In this document: piece by piece, positions 1-7,873 of the stretch
Position numbering within the stretch: position 1 is the first letter of the stretch
How the letters are laid out: each line of letters begins with the position of its first letter
DNA from: Fimbriiglobus sp.
GTDB taxonomy: Bacteria > Planctomycetota > Planctomycetia > Gemmatales > Gemmataceae
Direction: 5' to 3'
Assembly: GCA_025351325.1 (NCBI GenBank)
Contig: JANXWE010000196.1
Location: 1-34,316, forward strand
Length of the DNA stretch: 34,316 nucleotides
Made by a program: the position numbers and the translations under genes
The notes under the pieces: generated by a model
Seen by the model: the letters and a program-made list of their open reading frames with translations, nothing else
What the model was told of the DNA's origin: nothing
Databases searched by the model: none

Positions 1-2174
1 AGTTCGTGGATGAAAATGATGAAGCTCAGCCCGAAGCCGGCCACTTCACCGCGGCCAAGCTGTGTGACGTCCACGTTAAGACCTTCAGCATCGGCTTCGG
101 CCCGGCGCTGCCGTTCTGCTCGTACAAGTACGGCGAGACGACGTACAAGGTGGCACTGATCCCCCTGGGCGGCTTCGTCGCGATGGTCGGCGAGGGCGAC
201 GGCCAGAGCGGCGACGTGGTCGCCGAGGAGACCGAGGACCAGAAGTCCGACCCGCGCAACTTGAAGAACAAGACGGTCCTCCAGCGGATGTTCATCATCA
301 GCGCCGGCGTGATCATGAACGTGATTCTGGCGGCGTGCCTGTTCGTCGGCTGCTACCTGCACGGCGTCGAGGAGTCGCCCGGCGTCATCGCTCAGGTCGA
401 GGCCGGCAGCGGGGCGTGGAAGGCCGGCATCCACTCCGGCAGCGAAGTGCGTCGCATCAACAGCCGCGAGAACCCGTGGTTCGACGACATCCGGCCGATC
501 GTGTTCAGCACCGACCGCAACGCCAGCGTCAACCTCGACCTCGAGTACCGCGGCACCCGCACCGTACTCGATGCGGAGCCGTTCAAGCTCGAAGGCGGCA
601 TGGCCCCGATGCTCGGCATCGCCCCGCCGAACAGCCTCGAACTGTTCCACGCCAAGCGCGACCCCGGCCTGCCGTACCTGCCCGGCAGCGTCTACGCCCA
701 GGCGAGCCGCACCGACGGCCAGCCGGGCTTCCTGCCGGGCGACACGATCGTCGGCATGACCGACCCCGCCAACCCCACGGCCGTGACGCCGATGGACCCG
801 CGCGCTAACGGCATGCCCGGCGCGTTCTTCGACTACCAGAACCGCCAGCGGCTGCTGCTCGGCAAGCCGGTGACCTACGACCTGACCCGCCGCGCCATTG
901 AAGGGGCGGTGACCGACGCCGCGGTGGTGCGCGTGACCGTCCCGGCGGCGTTCCACTACGACCTCGGCCTGCGCATGCGCATGGGCGAGGTGACGGCCGT
1001 GCGCCGCGACTCGCCGGCGTCCAGGTCCGAGTTGATGGCCCGCCAGCCGGAGACGAAGAAGTCCCCGCTGACGCCCGGCGACACGATCGTCGCGGTCGAG
1101 TTGCCCGAGGCCGACGGCCGGACGACGCGACTGACCACCGACGCGACCGAGGCCCCGCCGACCGACGCCAAGGTGGCCGTCAAGCCGCTCGACCCGGTGC
1201 GGCTGCCGCACGACCTGTCGCAGTGGGCCGCCCGCACCGCCGCCGGTCGCAAGCTGAAGCTCACCGTGCTGCGGACGGTCGAGCACTCGCCGCAGCGCAA
1301 GACGCTCGACCTGGCGTGGGACGACGCCTACGCCGACGAGGTCGCCCCGCTGTTCGGCTCCGGCACGCCGGTGGCGCTCAACGGCCTGGGGCTAACGTAC
1401 CAGGTGCTCGCGGTGGTCCACGCCGTCGAGCCGTTCGCCGCCGCCGAGCGGAACTTGCCGGCCCCGGAGCGCCGCACCCCGTCGCCGGCCGCGAAGGCCG
1501 GCTTGCAGCCGAACGACAAGATCCTGGAGGTGAAGTTCCGGGCGGTCGATCACCAGGGCAAGGAGGCCGACACCAAGTTCGAGCCGGTCAAGCCGCACCA
1601 GTGGCCGTTCGTCGATAACACCCTGCAACTCCAGGCCCCGCACGTCGTCGAGTTCAAGTTCGAGCGCGACGGCCAGGAGCAGACGGCGGAACTCGCGGCC
1701 GACCTCGACCGGAGCTGGCCGCTCTTCCCGCTGGGCCTGAACTTCGCCAAGGCGACGGTGGTCCAGCGGGCCGACGAAATGCTGGGCGCGCTCAACATGG
1801 GCGGCTACCGCACCTACCGCGGCATCCGCATGACCTACCAGGGCCTGTACGGCATCGTGTTCGGCGACGTGTCGGTGAAGTCGATGTCCGGCCCGATCAC
1901 CCTGGGCCGCATCTCGTATCTGATCGCGGGCCAAGACGTGTGGCACCTGCTGTTGTGGATGGCGATGATTTCGATCAACCTCGCGGTCGTGAACTTCATG
2001 CCGATCCCGGTGCTGGACGGCGGCCACATGGTGTTCCTGCTGTACGAGGGGATTCGCGGCAAGCCGGCCCCCGAGTCGGTACAGGTGCTGCTGACGTACG
2101 CCGGGTTGGCGTGCGTACTGAGCCTGATGCTCTTTGTGGTCGGCCTCGACATCTGGCGACTCTTCGTGGGGTAA
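1..2174 (+). CDS. rseP: RseP-like site-2 metalloprotease (M50), 5'-partial, multi-PDZ
   Basis: This is an intramembrane zinc protease of the RseP/RasP family, which cuts membrane-anchored anti-sigma factors and signal-peptide remnants. The reading frame is open to the left edge, so the true start lies outside. Near the N-terminus are the family signature FSIGFGPAL and the ALIPLGGFVAMVGEG loop. A TM segment follows at about residues 95-117 (counting from the GTG at position 6). A long periplasmic part has a clear first PDZ domain (about 125-205) and three further GDTIV- or NDKIL-type PDZ-like segments. The C-terminal membrane part carries the second zinc motif NFMPIPVLDGG (about 663-673), then a last TM helix. 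At over 722 residues it is much longer than the roughly 450 of E. coli RseP. Oddity: the first zinc motif reads PEAGH instead of HEAGH, and the residues just before it are DENDEAQ rather than a hydrophobic helix. Family assignment is firm; activity is uncertain. Confidence 0.93.
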   Translation, partial: FVDENDEAQPEAGHFTAAKLCDVHVKTFSIGFGPALPFCSYKYGETTYKVALIPLGGFVAMVGEGDGQSGDVVAEETEDQKSDPRNLKNKTVLQRMFIISAGVIMNVILAACLFVGCYLHGVEESPGVIAQVEAGSGAWKAGIHSGSEVRRINSRENPWFDDIRPIVFSTDRNASVNLDLEYRGTRTVLDAEPFKLEGGMAPMLGIAPPNSLELFHAKRDPGLPYLPGSVYAQASRTDGQPGFLPGDTIVGMTDPANPTAVTPMDPRANGMPGAFFDYQNRQRLLLGKPVTYDLTRRAIEGAVTDAAVVRVTVPAAFHYDLGLRMRMGEVTAVRRDSPASRSELMARQPETKKSPLTPGDTIVAVELPEADGRTTRLTTDATEAPPTDAKVAVKPLDPVRLPHDLSQWAARTAAGRKLKLTVLRTVEHSPQRKTLDLAWDDAYADEVAPLFGSGTPVALNGLGLTYQVLAVVHAVEPFAAAERNLPAPERRTPSPAAKAGLQPNDKILEVKFRAVDHQGKEADTKFEPVKPHQWPFVDNTLQLQAPHVVEFKFERDGQEQTAELAADLDRSWPLFPLGLNFAKATVVQRADEMLGALNMGGYRTYRGIRMTYQGLYGIVFGDVSVKSMSGPITLGRISYLIAGQDVWHLLLWMAMISINLAVVNFMPIPVLDGGHMVFLLYEGIRGKPAPESVQVLLTYAGLACVLSLMLFVVGLDIWRLFVG

Positions 2175-2349
2175 CTCTGTGGCGAGCCAAGAGCGTGAGC
2201 GACTGGAGTTCGGGTCGGCCCGCTCTTAGCGAGCGGGGGACGACAGTCCCCCGAGTTCGCCCCCAAGGGGATGTCACAACTGCCTGCCGGGGTGCAAGTC
2301 CATCGGTGTGACATCGTGAACGCACTGCGTTCGCCCCGAGGACTGCCCG
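2175..2349. repeat. Intergenic hairpin-rich spacer
   Basis: This gap between two + strand genes contains three inverted repeats. CCCGCTC/GAGCGGG pairs 2219-2225 with 2231-2237. GGGGGA/TCCCCC pairs 2235-2240 with 2247-2252 and overlaps the first, so the two are mutually exclusive. GATGTCACA/TGTGACATC pairs 2270-2278 with 2307-2315. None is followed by a T-tract, so these are not textbook terminators. The first could still end rseP transcription, and the whole looks like a dispersed Gemmataceae intergenic repeat, which is inferred. The GAGG at about 2338 serves the next gene. Confidence 0.5.
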
Positions 2350-2985
2350 ATGCCGACGATCGATGAACTGTGGCACTCGAACGACCCGCAAGTGTGGGCC
2401 GCCGCCCTGGAGCGATACTGGGACTACGTGCAGCCGGCGAACCTCGCGCTCGAGCGGTCGCTCGACCGGCTGGACCTGGAGCGGGTCCGCGACTTCGATG
2501 CGCAGGCTTGGTATGACTTCTTGCGCGACGAATACTTCCGCTGGAAGTACACCGCCCCGAACCGCTACGCCACGACGACCCAGAGCCTGTCGAAGCACGT
2601 CGCCGAGCTTGGCGGCCTGGACGGCCTGCACGGGATCAAGGACCAGTTGTTGCACCTCGACCCGACCCAAGTCCGGGCGGGCCTGGCCGTCGCTACCAAG
2701 ATCGGCGGGCTGGGCGTGGCCGGCGCGTCCGGCCTCCTGGCGCTGATGTACCCAGCACACTTTGGTACCGTGGACCAGTTCGTCGTCAAGGCGTTGCGCG
2801 GCGTCAGTGACTTGCCCGAGGCCGTGGCACTCGCGGCCATGAACCCCGAAGGGCTGACCGTGACCGACGGCGTGACGCTCATCGCGATCATGACCCGCCA
2901 GGCGGCCGAGAACAACCGGCGGTTCGACACTGCCGAGTGGACGCCCCGCAAGATCGACCAAGTTGTGTGGACCTACGGCCGGTAG
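2350..2985 (+). CDS. Hypothetical protein with HhH-GPD-like segment
   Basis: This is a 211-residue soluble protein without signal peptide or TM segment. The ATG at 2350 has a GAGG about 8 bases upstream. The C-terminal half contains a Gly-rich turn followed by a helix, GGLGVAGASGLLALMYP, then FGTVDQFVVKAL. This resembles the helix-hairpin-helix and following helix of HhH-GPD base-excision glycosylases (pattern GxGxxxAS...hhP..hxxxD). I do not see a convincing full glycosylase domain, and the N-terminal half (rich in W, Y and D) is not recognised. The next genes on the same strand are a toxin-antitoxin pair 88 bases away, so it could be cotranscribed or stand alone. Function unknown; a DNA-related role is only a guess from the HhH-like segment. 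Confidence 0.75.
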   Translation: MPTIDELWHSNDPQVWAAALERYWDYVQPANLALERSLDRLDLERVRDFDAQAWYDFLRDEYFRWKYTAPNRYATTTQSLSKHVAELGGLDGLHGIKDQLLHLDPTQVRAGLAVATKIGGLGVAGASGLLALMYPAHFGTVDQFVVKALRGVSDLPEAVALAAMNPEGLTVTDGVTLIAIMTRQAAENNRRFDTAEWTPRKIDQVVWTYGR

Positions 2986-3073
2986 CCGGACAGCCGTCCG
3001 CCGGTGGATTCCCATCGCAATGGCCGCTGCGTTCGAGGTATACTGCTGGCGAATTCGGACACCGGGGGAACCC

Positions 3074-3298
3074 ATGAACGACTCGATCGATCGACTCAAA
3101 TCGCAGGCCCAAGACCTGTCGGCGACTGAACGCGCGGACCTCGCGTCGTTCCTGCTCGACTCGCTGGGGCCGGACGCGGCCGTTGAGGACGCCTGGCGGG
3201 CTGAGATCGCGCGGCGGGTCTCGGCCGCCCGCGCGGGCCGCGTGACCGGCCGGCCGCTCGACGACGTGCTAGCCGAGTTGCGTGAGACTTACCCGTAA
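3074..3298 (+). CDS. Antitoxin, putative addiction-module component family
   Basis: A 74-residue protein of the PF09720/TIGR02574 unstable-antitoxin type. The typical core LSATERADLASFLLDSLG lies at about residues 16-33, followed by an acidic/Trp stretch (EDAWRAEIARRV) and a C-terminal VLAELRETYP end. In this family the protein neutralises a RelE/ParE-type toxin encoded directly downstream, and such a toxin follows here in an overlapping arrangement. The ATG at 3074 is preferred over an upstream in-frame GTG at 2963 because the family begins with a short polar N-terminus, and GGGGG lies 5-9 bases upstream. Negative autoregulation by the antitoxin-toxin complex is usual in such modules, but no operator is obvious in the 88-base gap. 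Confidence 0.85.
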   Translation: MNDSIDRLKSQAQDLSATERADLASFLLDSLGPDAAVEDAWRAEIARRVSAARAGRVTGRPLDDVLAELRETYP

Positions 3299-3597
3299 AG
3301 CCGCTCGCGATTGATCCCGACGCGGAACACGAACTGCGTCAAGCCGCGGCCCGTTACGACGCGGAGAAGACGGGCGTCGGCGGGCAGTTCTTGCGGGAGT
3401 TTAGTGCCGCCGCCGCAAGGGTCCGCGGCAACCCGCTGGGCTACGCCGTGGAAGACGGCATGGATGTGCGGCTCTGCCCGCTGCGCCGCTTCCCTTACGC
3501 GATCGTCTACTTGGACGAGCCGGCGCGAATCTGGGTCGTGGCGGTCGCCGACCTGCGCCGCCGTCCGGGCTACTGGGCGCGTCGGTTACCAGGTTAA
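3286..3597 (+). pseudogene. ParE/RelE-family toxin, start lost or frameshifted
   Basis: In the frame that ends at 3597 the translation gives a complete ParE-like toxin: a helical N-terminus (DPDAEHELRQAAARYDAEK), the middle GGQFLREFSAAAARVRGNP, the strands RRFPYAIVYLDEP and IWVVAVADLRRRPGYWARRL. The RRRPxYW end is typical of ParE toxins. Between the in-frame TGA at 3283-3285 and the homologous N-terminus there is no ATG, GTG or TTG; the first canonical start is a TTG at 3391, which would remove the first two helices. A GTG at 3282 overlapping the antitoxin opens a different frame (MRLTRK) that runs into a stop within 11 codons. One inserted or deleted base near 3295-3305 would join the two into a normal toxin. 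So this is either a frameshifted toxin, a sequence error, or use of a rare start (GTA 3295 or ATT 3310). The 5' limit given is the first codon after the stop. Confidence 0.7.
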
Positions 3598-3604
3598 CAG
3601 CACG

Positions 3605-4309
3605 TCACCACGGCCAGGCTTCGGGCGGCAGGAGGCCGACGAGCTTGCGGTACAGCGGCAGCGCCCAGTCGGGCAGCAGGCGGGCGAAACTGGAGCGCCG
3701 TGTCTCGCCGACGACGACCTCGTCGGACGCCCGCAGGATTACGTTCGTGCCGTGGTCGCCCCCGACGACCGCGGCGGCGTCCACGCGGAACGCCTCGGGC
3801 GGGCCGCCGCCGGCGACGTTCGGCCGCAACACCGTCACGTCGCGCAACTCCGCCGACCCCGGCTTCAGCGCCCCGGTCCGCCAGAGGAAGTCGAGCACCG
3901 GCTCCGGGCCGCGGAACGCCACCGTGCGGCGCAGGCGGTTTTCGGGGCCGGTCACGTAGACCCGCCCGGCGCGGCAGTCGGCGAGCGTAACCGTGACGCG
4001 GCCCGGCTCGACCTTGGCGACCTCGGCGACCTTGGCGCGGGCGTCGTCGAGGCTCAAACCCTGGACGTGCGGGCTGCCGGCGTCGCCGAGCGGCACCCGG
4101 CCGTCGAGGCCGACGCTCGCGGCGCAGTCCCACGCGGGGTGGTCGGCGAAGGCGACTTCCAGCACGTCGGCGCAGCCGAGCGCGTAGCCGGCTTCGCCGA
4201 GGGCGCAGGCGGTCTCGGCCGGCAGTTGCGGCGGCCGGCGGCACAGGCCGGTTTCGCAGCACCCAGCCAGTGCGAGGGCCAGAACGACGATGGGCGAGTG
4301 CGGTTTCAC
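3605..4309 (-). CDS. Polysaccharide export lipoprotein (Wza/SLBB-like)
   Basis: A 234-residue outer-membrane or periplasmic lipoprotein of the polysaccharide biosynthesis/export family. The signal peptide ends in the lipobox LAGC with Cys17. The Poly_export domain follows at about residues 40-115 (YALGCADVLEVAF, the LDGRVPLGDAG turn, LSLDDARAKVAEV and the strand GRVTVTL). An SLBB-like part comes next (GRVYVTGPENRLRRTVAF...VLDFLWRTGAL...DVTVLRP). The end (ILRASDEVVVGETRRSSFARLLPDW) fits the family. Such proteins form or line the export channel for capsule or exopolysaccharide. No polymerase, glycosyltransferase or Wzc-type kinase is adjacent, so it is an orphan here. It is shorter than Wza (about 380 residues), with one SLBB-like repeat. 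It converges with the toxin gene, with 7 bases between them. Confidence 0.85.
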   Translation of the reverse strand: MKPHSPIVVLALALAGCCETGLCRRPPQLPAETACALGEAGYALGCADVLEVAFADHPAWDCAASVGLDGRVPLGDAGSPHVQGLSLDDARAKVAEVAKVEPGRVTVTLADCRAGRVYVTGPENRLRRTVAFRGPEPVLDFLWRTGALKPGSAELRDVTVLRPNVAGGGPPEAFRVDAAAVVGGDHGTNVILRASDEVVVGETRRSSFARLLPDWALPLYRKLVGLLPPEAWPW

Positions 4310-4384
4310 ACAGTCGAAATCGGCATCCGGCGGGGGCCGACTGTAACGATTGTGCCGACGAAAGTCGGCGAAGATGGAATGTTA

Positions 4385-4454
4385 GCCGCAGAGAGCGCGG
4401 AGCAATCCAAAACATTGTGTTTTGTTTTCTTTGCGCCCTTTGCGTCCCTGCGGC
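4385..4454. repeat. Palindrome-ended intergenic repeat, upstream of the export lipoprotein
   Basis: GCCGCAG at 4385-4391 and CTGCGGC at 4448-4454 form inverted ends around a purine-rich left half (GAGAGCGCGGAG) and a pyrimidine-rich right half (TTTGCGCCCTTTGCGTCC). I recall very similar text as a dispersed intergenic repeat in many unrelated bacterial genomes, which is knowledge and not shown by this window. The rest of the 182-base gap 4310-4491 holds only the upstream region of the export lipoprotein (a small inverted repeat GTCGGC/GCCGAC is visible nearby) and the end of mfd. No gene seen. Confidence 0.5.
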
Positions 4455-4491
4455 AAAACTGTTTTTCGGCACCAGGTCCGCTCGAATAGCC

Positions 4492-7400
4492 TCACGTCCC
4501 CAACACGCGCTTCAGCAACTCGTACATCCCCCCCAGCGACTCCTCGCCGCGCTCGGGCTTGAGCCGCAGGTACAGGCTCTTGTCATCGACGACCTTGAGC
4601 CGGCCGGCGGAGAGCTTCGCCACCTCGTCGGCCTTCTTGCGGTTGCGGTAGGTGAACACCAGGTCGGCGTTCTCGCGGTGGACCGCCGCGATCAGCCACT
4701 TCACGCACAAAATGCGGATCTCGGTCGCCTTGAGCAGCCACTCCGCGGCGTCCGGCGGGGGGCCGTAGCGGTCGGCGAGTTCGGCCCGGAAGTCGTCGAG
4801 CTTCTTCTGGTCGCGCAACCTCGCCAGGCGTCGATAGACCTCGATGCGCAGCTTCTGGCCCGGCACGTAGTCGCGCGGCAAGTAGGCCGGCCAGGGCAGA
4901 TCGACGTTGACCTCGATCGCGGCCTTGGGCGGCTGGTGCTTCAACTGCCGCACGGCGTTCTCGAGAATCTGGCAGTACATCTCGTAGCCGATGGCGGCGA
5001 TGTGCCCCGACTGCTCGGCCCCCAAAATGTTGCCGGCCCCGCGAATCTCGAGGTCGCGCATGCTGATCTTGAAGCCCGCGCCCAACTCGCTGAACTCCTC
5101 GATCGCCTTGAGCCGCTTCTGGGCCGTCGGCGAGATCATTTTGTGCGCGTCCACAATCAGGTAAGCATACGCCCGCAGCTTGGTCCGGCCGACGCGGCCG
5201 CGCAGTTGGTGCAGGTCGGCGAGGCCGTAGATGTCGGCCTCGTTGATGATCATGGTGTTGGCGTTGGGGATGTCGAGGCCGCTCTCGATGATCGTCGTGG
5301 CGACCAGGATGTCGGCCTCCTTCTTGACGAAAGCGACCATCGCCTTTTCCAACTCGGTCTCGGTCATTTGCCCGTGGGCAATCGCAATCTTGGCATCGGG
5401 GACGATGTACGCCAACTCGGCCGCGATGTCTTTGATGTCGTGGACGCGGTTGTGAACGAAATAGACCTGGCCGCCACGGTTGAACTCCCGGTTGATGGCG
5501 TGCCGGATCATCTTGTCGTCCCAGCTCACGATGCGCGTTTCGACCGGGTAGCGATCCGGCGGCGGCGTTTCCAGATTCGAGATTTCGCGCACACCCAAGA
5601 GCGCGCTGTGGAGCGTCCGCGGGATCGGCGTCGCCGTCATCGTGAGGATGTCCACGGTCGTGCGGAGCCGCTTCAACCGCTCTTTGTGCTCGACCCCGAA
5701 GCGCTGCTCTTCGTCGATGACGACGAGGCCCAAATCTTTGAACTTCACGGCATCGCTGACGAGCCGGTGCGTGCCCACAACGATATCGATGGTGCCGGCC
5801 GCGAGGGCTTTGATCGTCTCTTTCTGCTTGGCGGCACTCTTAAAACGGTTCAGCACTTCGACCCGGAAGGGGTACTCGGCAAGCCGCTGCTGGATGGTCT
5901 TGTAGTGCTGCTCGGCGAGAACGGTAGTCGGCACGAGGATCGCCACTTGCTTGCCGTTGTCAATCACCTTGAACGCCGCGCGGATGGCGACTTCGGTCTT
6001 GCCGTAGCCGACGTCACCGCACAAGAGGCGATCCATCGGCTTCGGCTTTTCGAGGTCGGCACGGATCTCTGCGATGGCCGTGAGTTGGTCGGGCGTCTCT
6101 TGGTAGGGGAAGGCCCCTTCGAACTCCTGCTGCCAGTCGGAGTCGGCCGGGTAAGCGTGGCCCGGAATGGCGTTCCGCACCGCTTGCACTTGGATCATCT
6201 CGGCGGCCATGTCCATGACCGCTTCGGAGATTTTGTCCTTCTGCCGGCCCCACGATTGCCCGCCGAGTTTGGAGAGTTTCGGCTCACCCTGCGAGCCCCC
6301 GACGTAGCGCTGGATCAGGTCGATCCTGGTGGCGGGTACGTACAAAAGTACACCGTCGCGGAACTCGAGAATTAGAAACTCCTCGAATGCGGAGTGCGGA
6401 GTGCGGAGTGCGGAATCGAGGAGTTCGGTGTCTTCATTCCGCATTCCGAGCTCCGCACTCCGACCTTTTTCCAGAGTCCGCATGCCACGGAAGCGGGCAA
6501 TCCCCTGGGCCACGTGGACGACGTAGTCGCCGTCGTTGAGGTCGAGGAAGCTGTCGATGGCCCGCGATTCGATCTTCCGGCCGGTGGCTTTGGTCGACTG
6601 CTTGGCCCCCGGCGGCAGCAGCTCCTTGTGGAAGAGTTCGTGGCTACCGAGCACCAACACGCCGAGATCGACGAGCCGAAACCCGGCCTTAACGTGCCCC
6701 GAGACCAACGTCACCCGGCCGGTTTCCGCGAGTTGGCCCGCCTGGAGGACGTCGGTGAGCCGGTGGATTTCGGATTCGGTCTGGCAGGCGATCCAGACGT
6801 GGGTGCCGGTGTCACCGCTGCCCGCAATCGCGTCCAACTCCTCGCGGACGCGCAGCACGTTGCCACTGAACCGTTCGATACTTTCTACGCGCAAATGGGC
6901 CGTCGCTTCGACACTCGGTCGTGGCATCGCGGAGATGGCCACCGTCGGGAGTTTCATCAACTGCTCGAACGCGCCGGCGGGGCTGAACAGACCGGCGGGG
7001 TTGGCGACACGCTCGAAGAAGTGCCGACCCTGTTCCTTGAGATCACCCGATTCGACTAGGGCGACTATCGAACCGGCCGGGAAATAGTCGAGCAGGAATC
7101 CCAGCCCCCCCCGACCGGCGTGCGGGTCGAAGGCACCCAGAATCAGCAGTTCGGTCTTCTTGTCGAGGCTGCGTTGGGTCTGCGCGGCGAACTGGCGGAT
7201 CGATTCCAGATCGTCGCCGAAGAATTCGAGCCGCACGGGGTCGGTGGCGTCGGGCGGGAAGAGATCGAGGATGCCACCCCGTTTGCCGAATTCACCGGGG
7301 TACTCCACGGAGTCGACCCGTTGATACCCGGCTGTCAGCAGCCACTCGGCGAGTTCATCGGGTGGCAACGATTGGCCGACTTTCACCCGCCGGCCGCGCT

Positions 7401-7833
7401 TGGCGAGTTCGTCCCGCAGTGGCACCGATTGCAGTACGGCGGCGAACGGGGCAATGACCAACTTCGGCGCCGCGGCACCGGCGAGGTTCTGGAGGACGCG
7501 CAACCGCTGTCCCGTTTCCGGGGCGATCTTGCCGGCCTTTTCGACGGGGGGCCAAGACTCGTACGCGGGGAAGATGGCGGGGCGTTGTCCGAAGGTGGCG
7601 AGGTCCTCGGCCCACGGGCCGACATCGGTGAGGTTCGGGACCACCAGCAGCACCGACGCGGGCGTTTCCCCGGCCAGTGCAGCCACGGCCAGCGCCGCCG
7701 AGGACCCCCACGCCCCGTCGATGCCACCGGCTTGCTTCTGTTTCAACGCGGCGCGCAAGTGTGCCCACCCCGGCAACGTCGCCAGCCGGGCGGGGAGATC
7801 GGTGAGGGAAGGTGGTGCGACGACCCGAGCCAT
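4492..7833 (-). CDS. mfd: Transcription-repair coupling factor Mfd
   Basis: An 1113-residue DNA translocase that removes RNA polymerase stalled at DNA damage and recruits UvrA. Order of domains: UvrB-like N-terminal part (about 1-340, with VEYPGEFGKRGGILDLFPP), the RNA-polymerase-interacting CarD/Tudor-like domain (about 430-510, DYVVHVAQGIARFRGM to LLYVPATRIDLIQRYVGG), RecG-like helicase lobes (about 560-930) with Walker A GDVGYGKTEVA near 607, the DEEQRFG box near 704 and TMTATPIPRTL, then the C-terminal TRCF domain. Length and order match the family. Oddity: the RNA-polymerase-binding domain has about 25 extra residues (458-482) encoded by a palindromic repeat inserted in frame. The ATG at 7833 is followed by a normal Mfd N-terminus. 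It lies 40 bases downstream of the DUF3885-like gene, probably in the same transcript. Confidence 0.97.
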   Translation of the reverse strand: MARVVAPPSLTDLPARLATLPGWAHLRAALKQKQAGGIDGAWGSSAALAVAALAGETPASVLLVVPNLTDVGPWAEDLATFGQRPAIFPAYESWPPVEKAGKIAPETGQRLRVLQNLAGAAAPKLVIAPFAAVLQSVPLRDELAKRGRRVKVGQSLPPDELAEWLLTAGYQRVDSVEYPGEFGKRGGILDLFPPDATDPVRLEFFGDDLESIRQFAAQTQRSLDKKTELLILGAFDPHAGRGGLGFLLDYFPAGSIVALVESGDLKEQGRHFFERVANPAGLFSPAGAFEQLMKLPTVAISAMPRPSVEATAHLRVESIERFSGNVLRVREELDAIAGSGDTGTHVWIACQTESEIHRLTDVLQAGQLAETGRVTLVSGHVKAGFRLVDLGVLVLGSHELFHKELLPPGAKQSTKATGRKIESRAIDSFLDLNDGDYVVHVAQGIARFRGMRTLEKGRSAELGMRNEDTELLDSALRTPHSAFEEFLILEFRDGVLLYVPATRIDLIQRYVGGSQGEPKLSKLGGQSWGRQKDKISEAVMDMAAEMIQVQAVRNAIPGHAYPADSDWQQEFEGAFPYQETPDQLTAIAEIRADLEKPKPMDRLLCGDVGYGKTEVAIRAAFKVIDNGKQVAILVPTTVLAEQHYKTIQQRLAEYPFRVEVLNRFKSAAKQKETIKALAAGTIDIVVGTHRLVSDAVKFKDLGLVVIDEEQRFGVEHKERLKRLRTTVDILTMTATPIPRTLHSALLGVREISNLETPPPDRYPVETRIVSWDDKMIRHAINREFNRGGQVYFVHNRVHDIKDIAAELAYIVPDAKIAIAHGQMTETELEKAMVAFVKKEADILVATTIIESGLDIPNANTMIINEADIYGLADLHQLRGRVGRTKLRAYAYLIVDAHKMISPTAQKRLKAIEEFSELGAGFKISMRDLEIRGAGNILGAEQSGHIAAIGYEMYCQILENAVRQLKHQPPKAAIEVNVDLPWPAYLPRDYVPGQKLRIEVYRRLARLRDQKKLDDFRAELADRYGPPPDAAEWLLKATEIRILCVKWLIAAVHRENADLVFTYRNRKKADEVAKLSAGRLKVVDDKSLYLRLKPERGEESLGGMYELLKRVLGT
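6390..6462. repeat. In-frame palindromic repeat element inside mfd
   Basis: Two 27-base arms, 6390-6416 and 6436-6462, are inverted copies matching at 24 of 27 positions, separated by 19 bases. The left arm is a tandem of the unit GGAGTGC; the right arm contains ATTCCGC and ACTCCGC units. A second perfect 10-bp inverted repeat, AACTCCTCGA (6377-6386) and TCGAGGAGTT (6416-6425), overlaps it. On the minus strand the element reads through as GRSAELGMRNEDTELL and DSALRTPHSAF. This peptide text is, from memory, the signature of a dispersed repeat normally found between genes in many bacteria. It adds residues 458-482 to Mfd without breaking the frame. Confidence 0.85.
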
Positions 7834-7873
7834 ACGAAGTTATGATAGGAGCTTATATTCCGCCAATACTCAC

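Noticed and set aside
2281-2315. GGGGTGCAAGTCC, reminiscent of group II intron text
   Set aside because: Only a dozen bases, no reverse transcriptase and no domain V hairpin could be found nearby.
3311-4489. 392-codon + strand frame across toxin and export lipoprotein
   Set aside because: Overlaps two recognisable proteins in other frames and lacks any family resemblance.
4270-6375. 701-codon open frame on the + strand opposite mfd
   Set aside because: It is antisense to the conserved helicase part of mfd, has low-complexity His/Arg/Asp-rich text and no domain; a GC-rich shadow frame.
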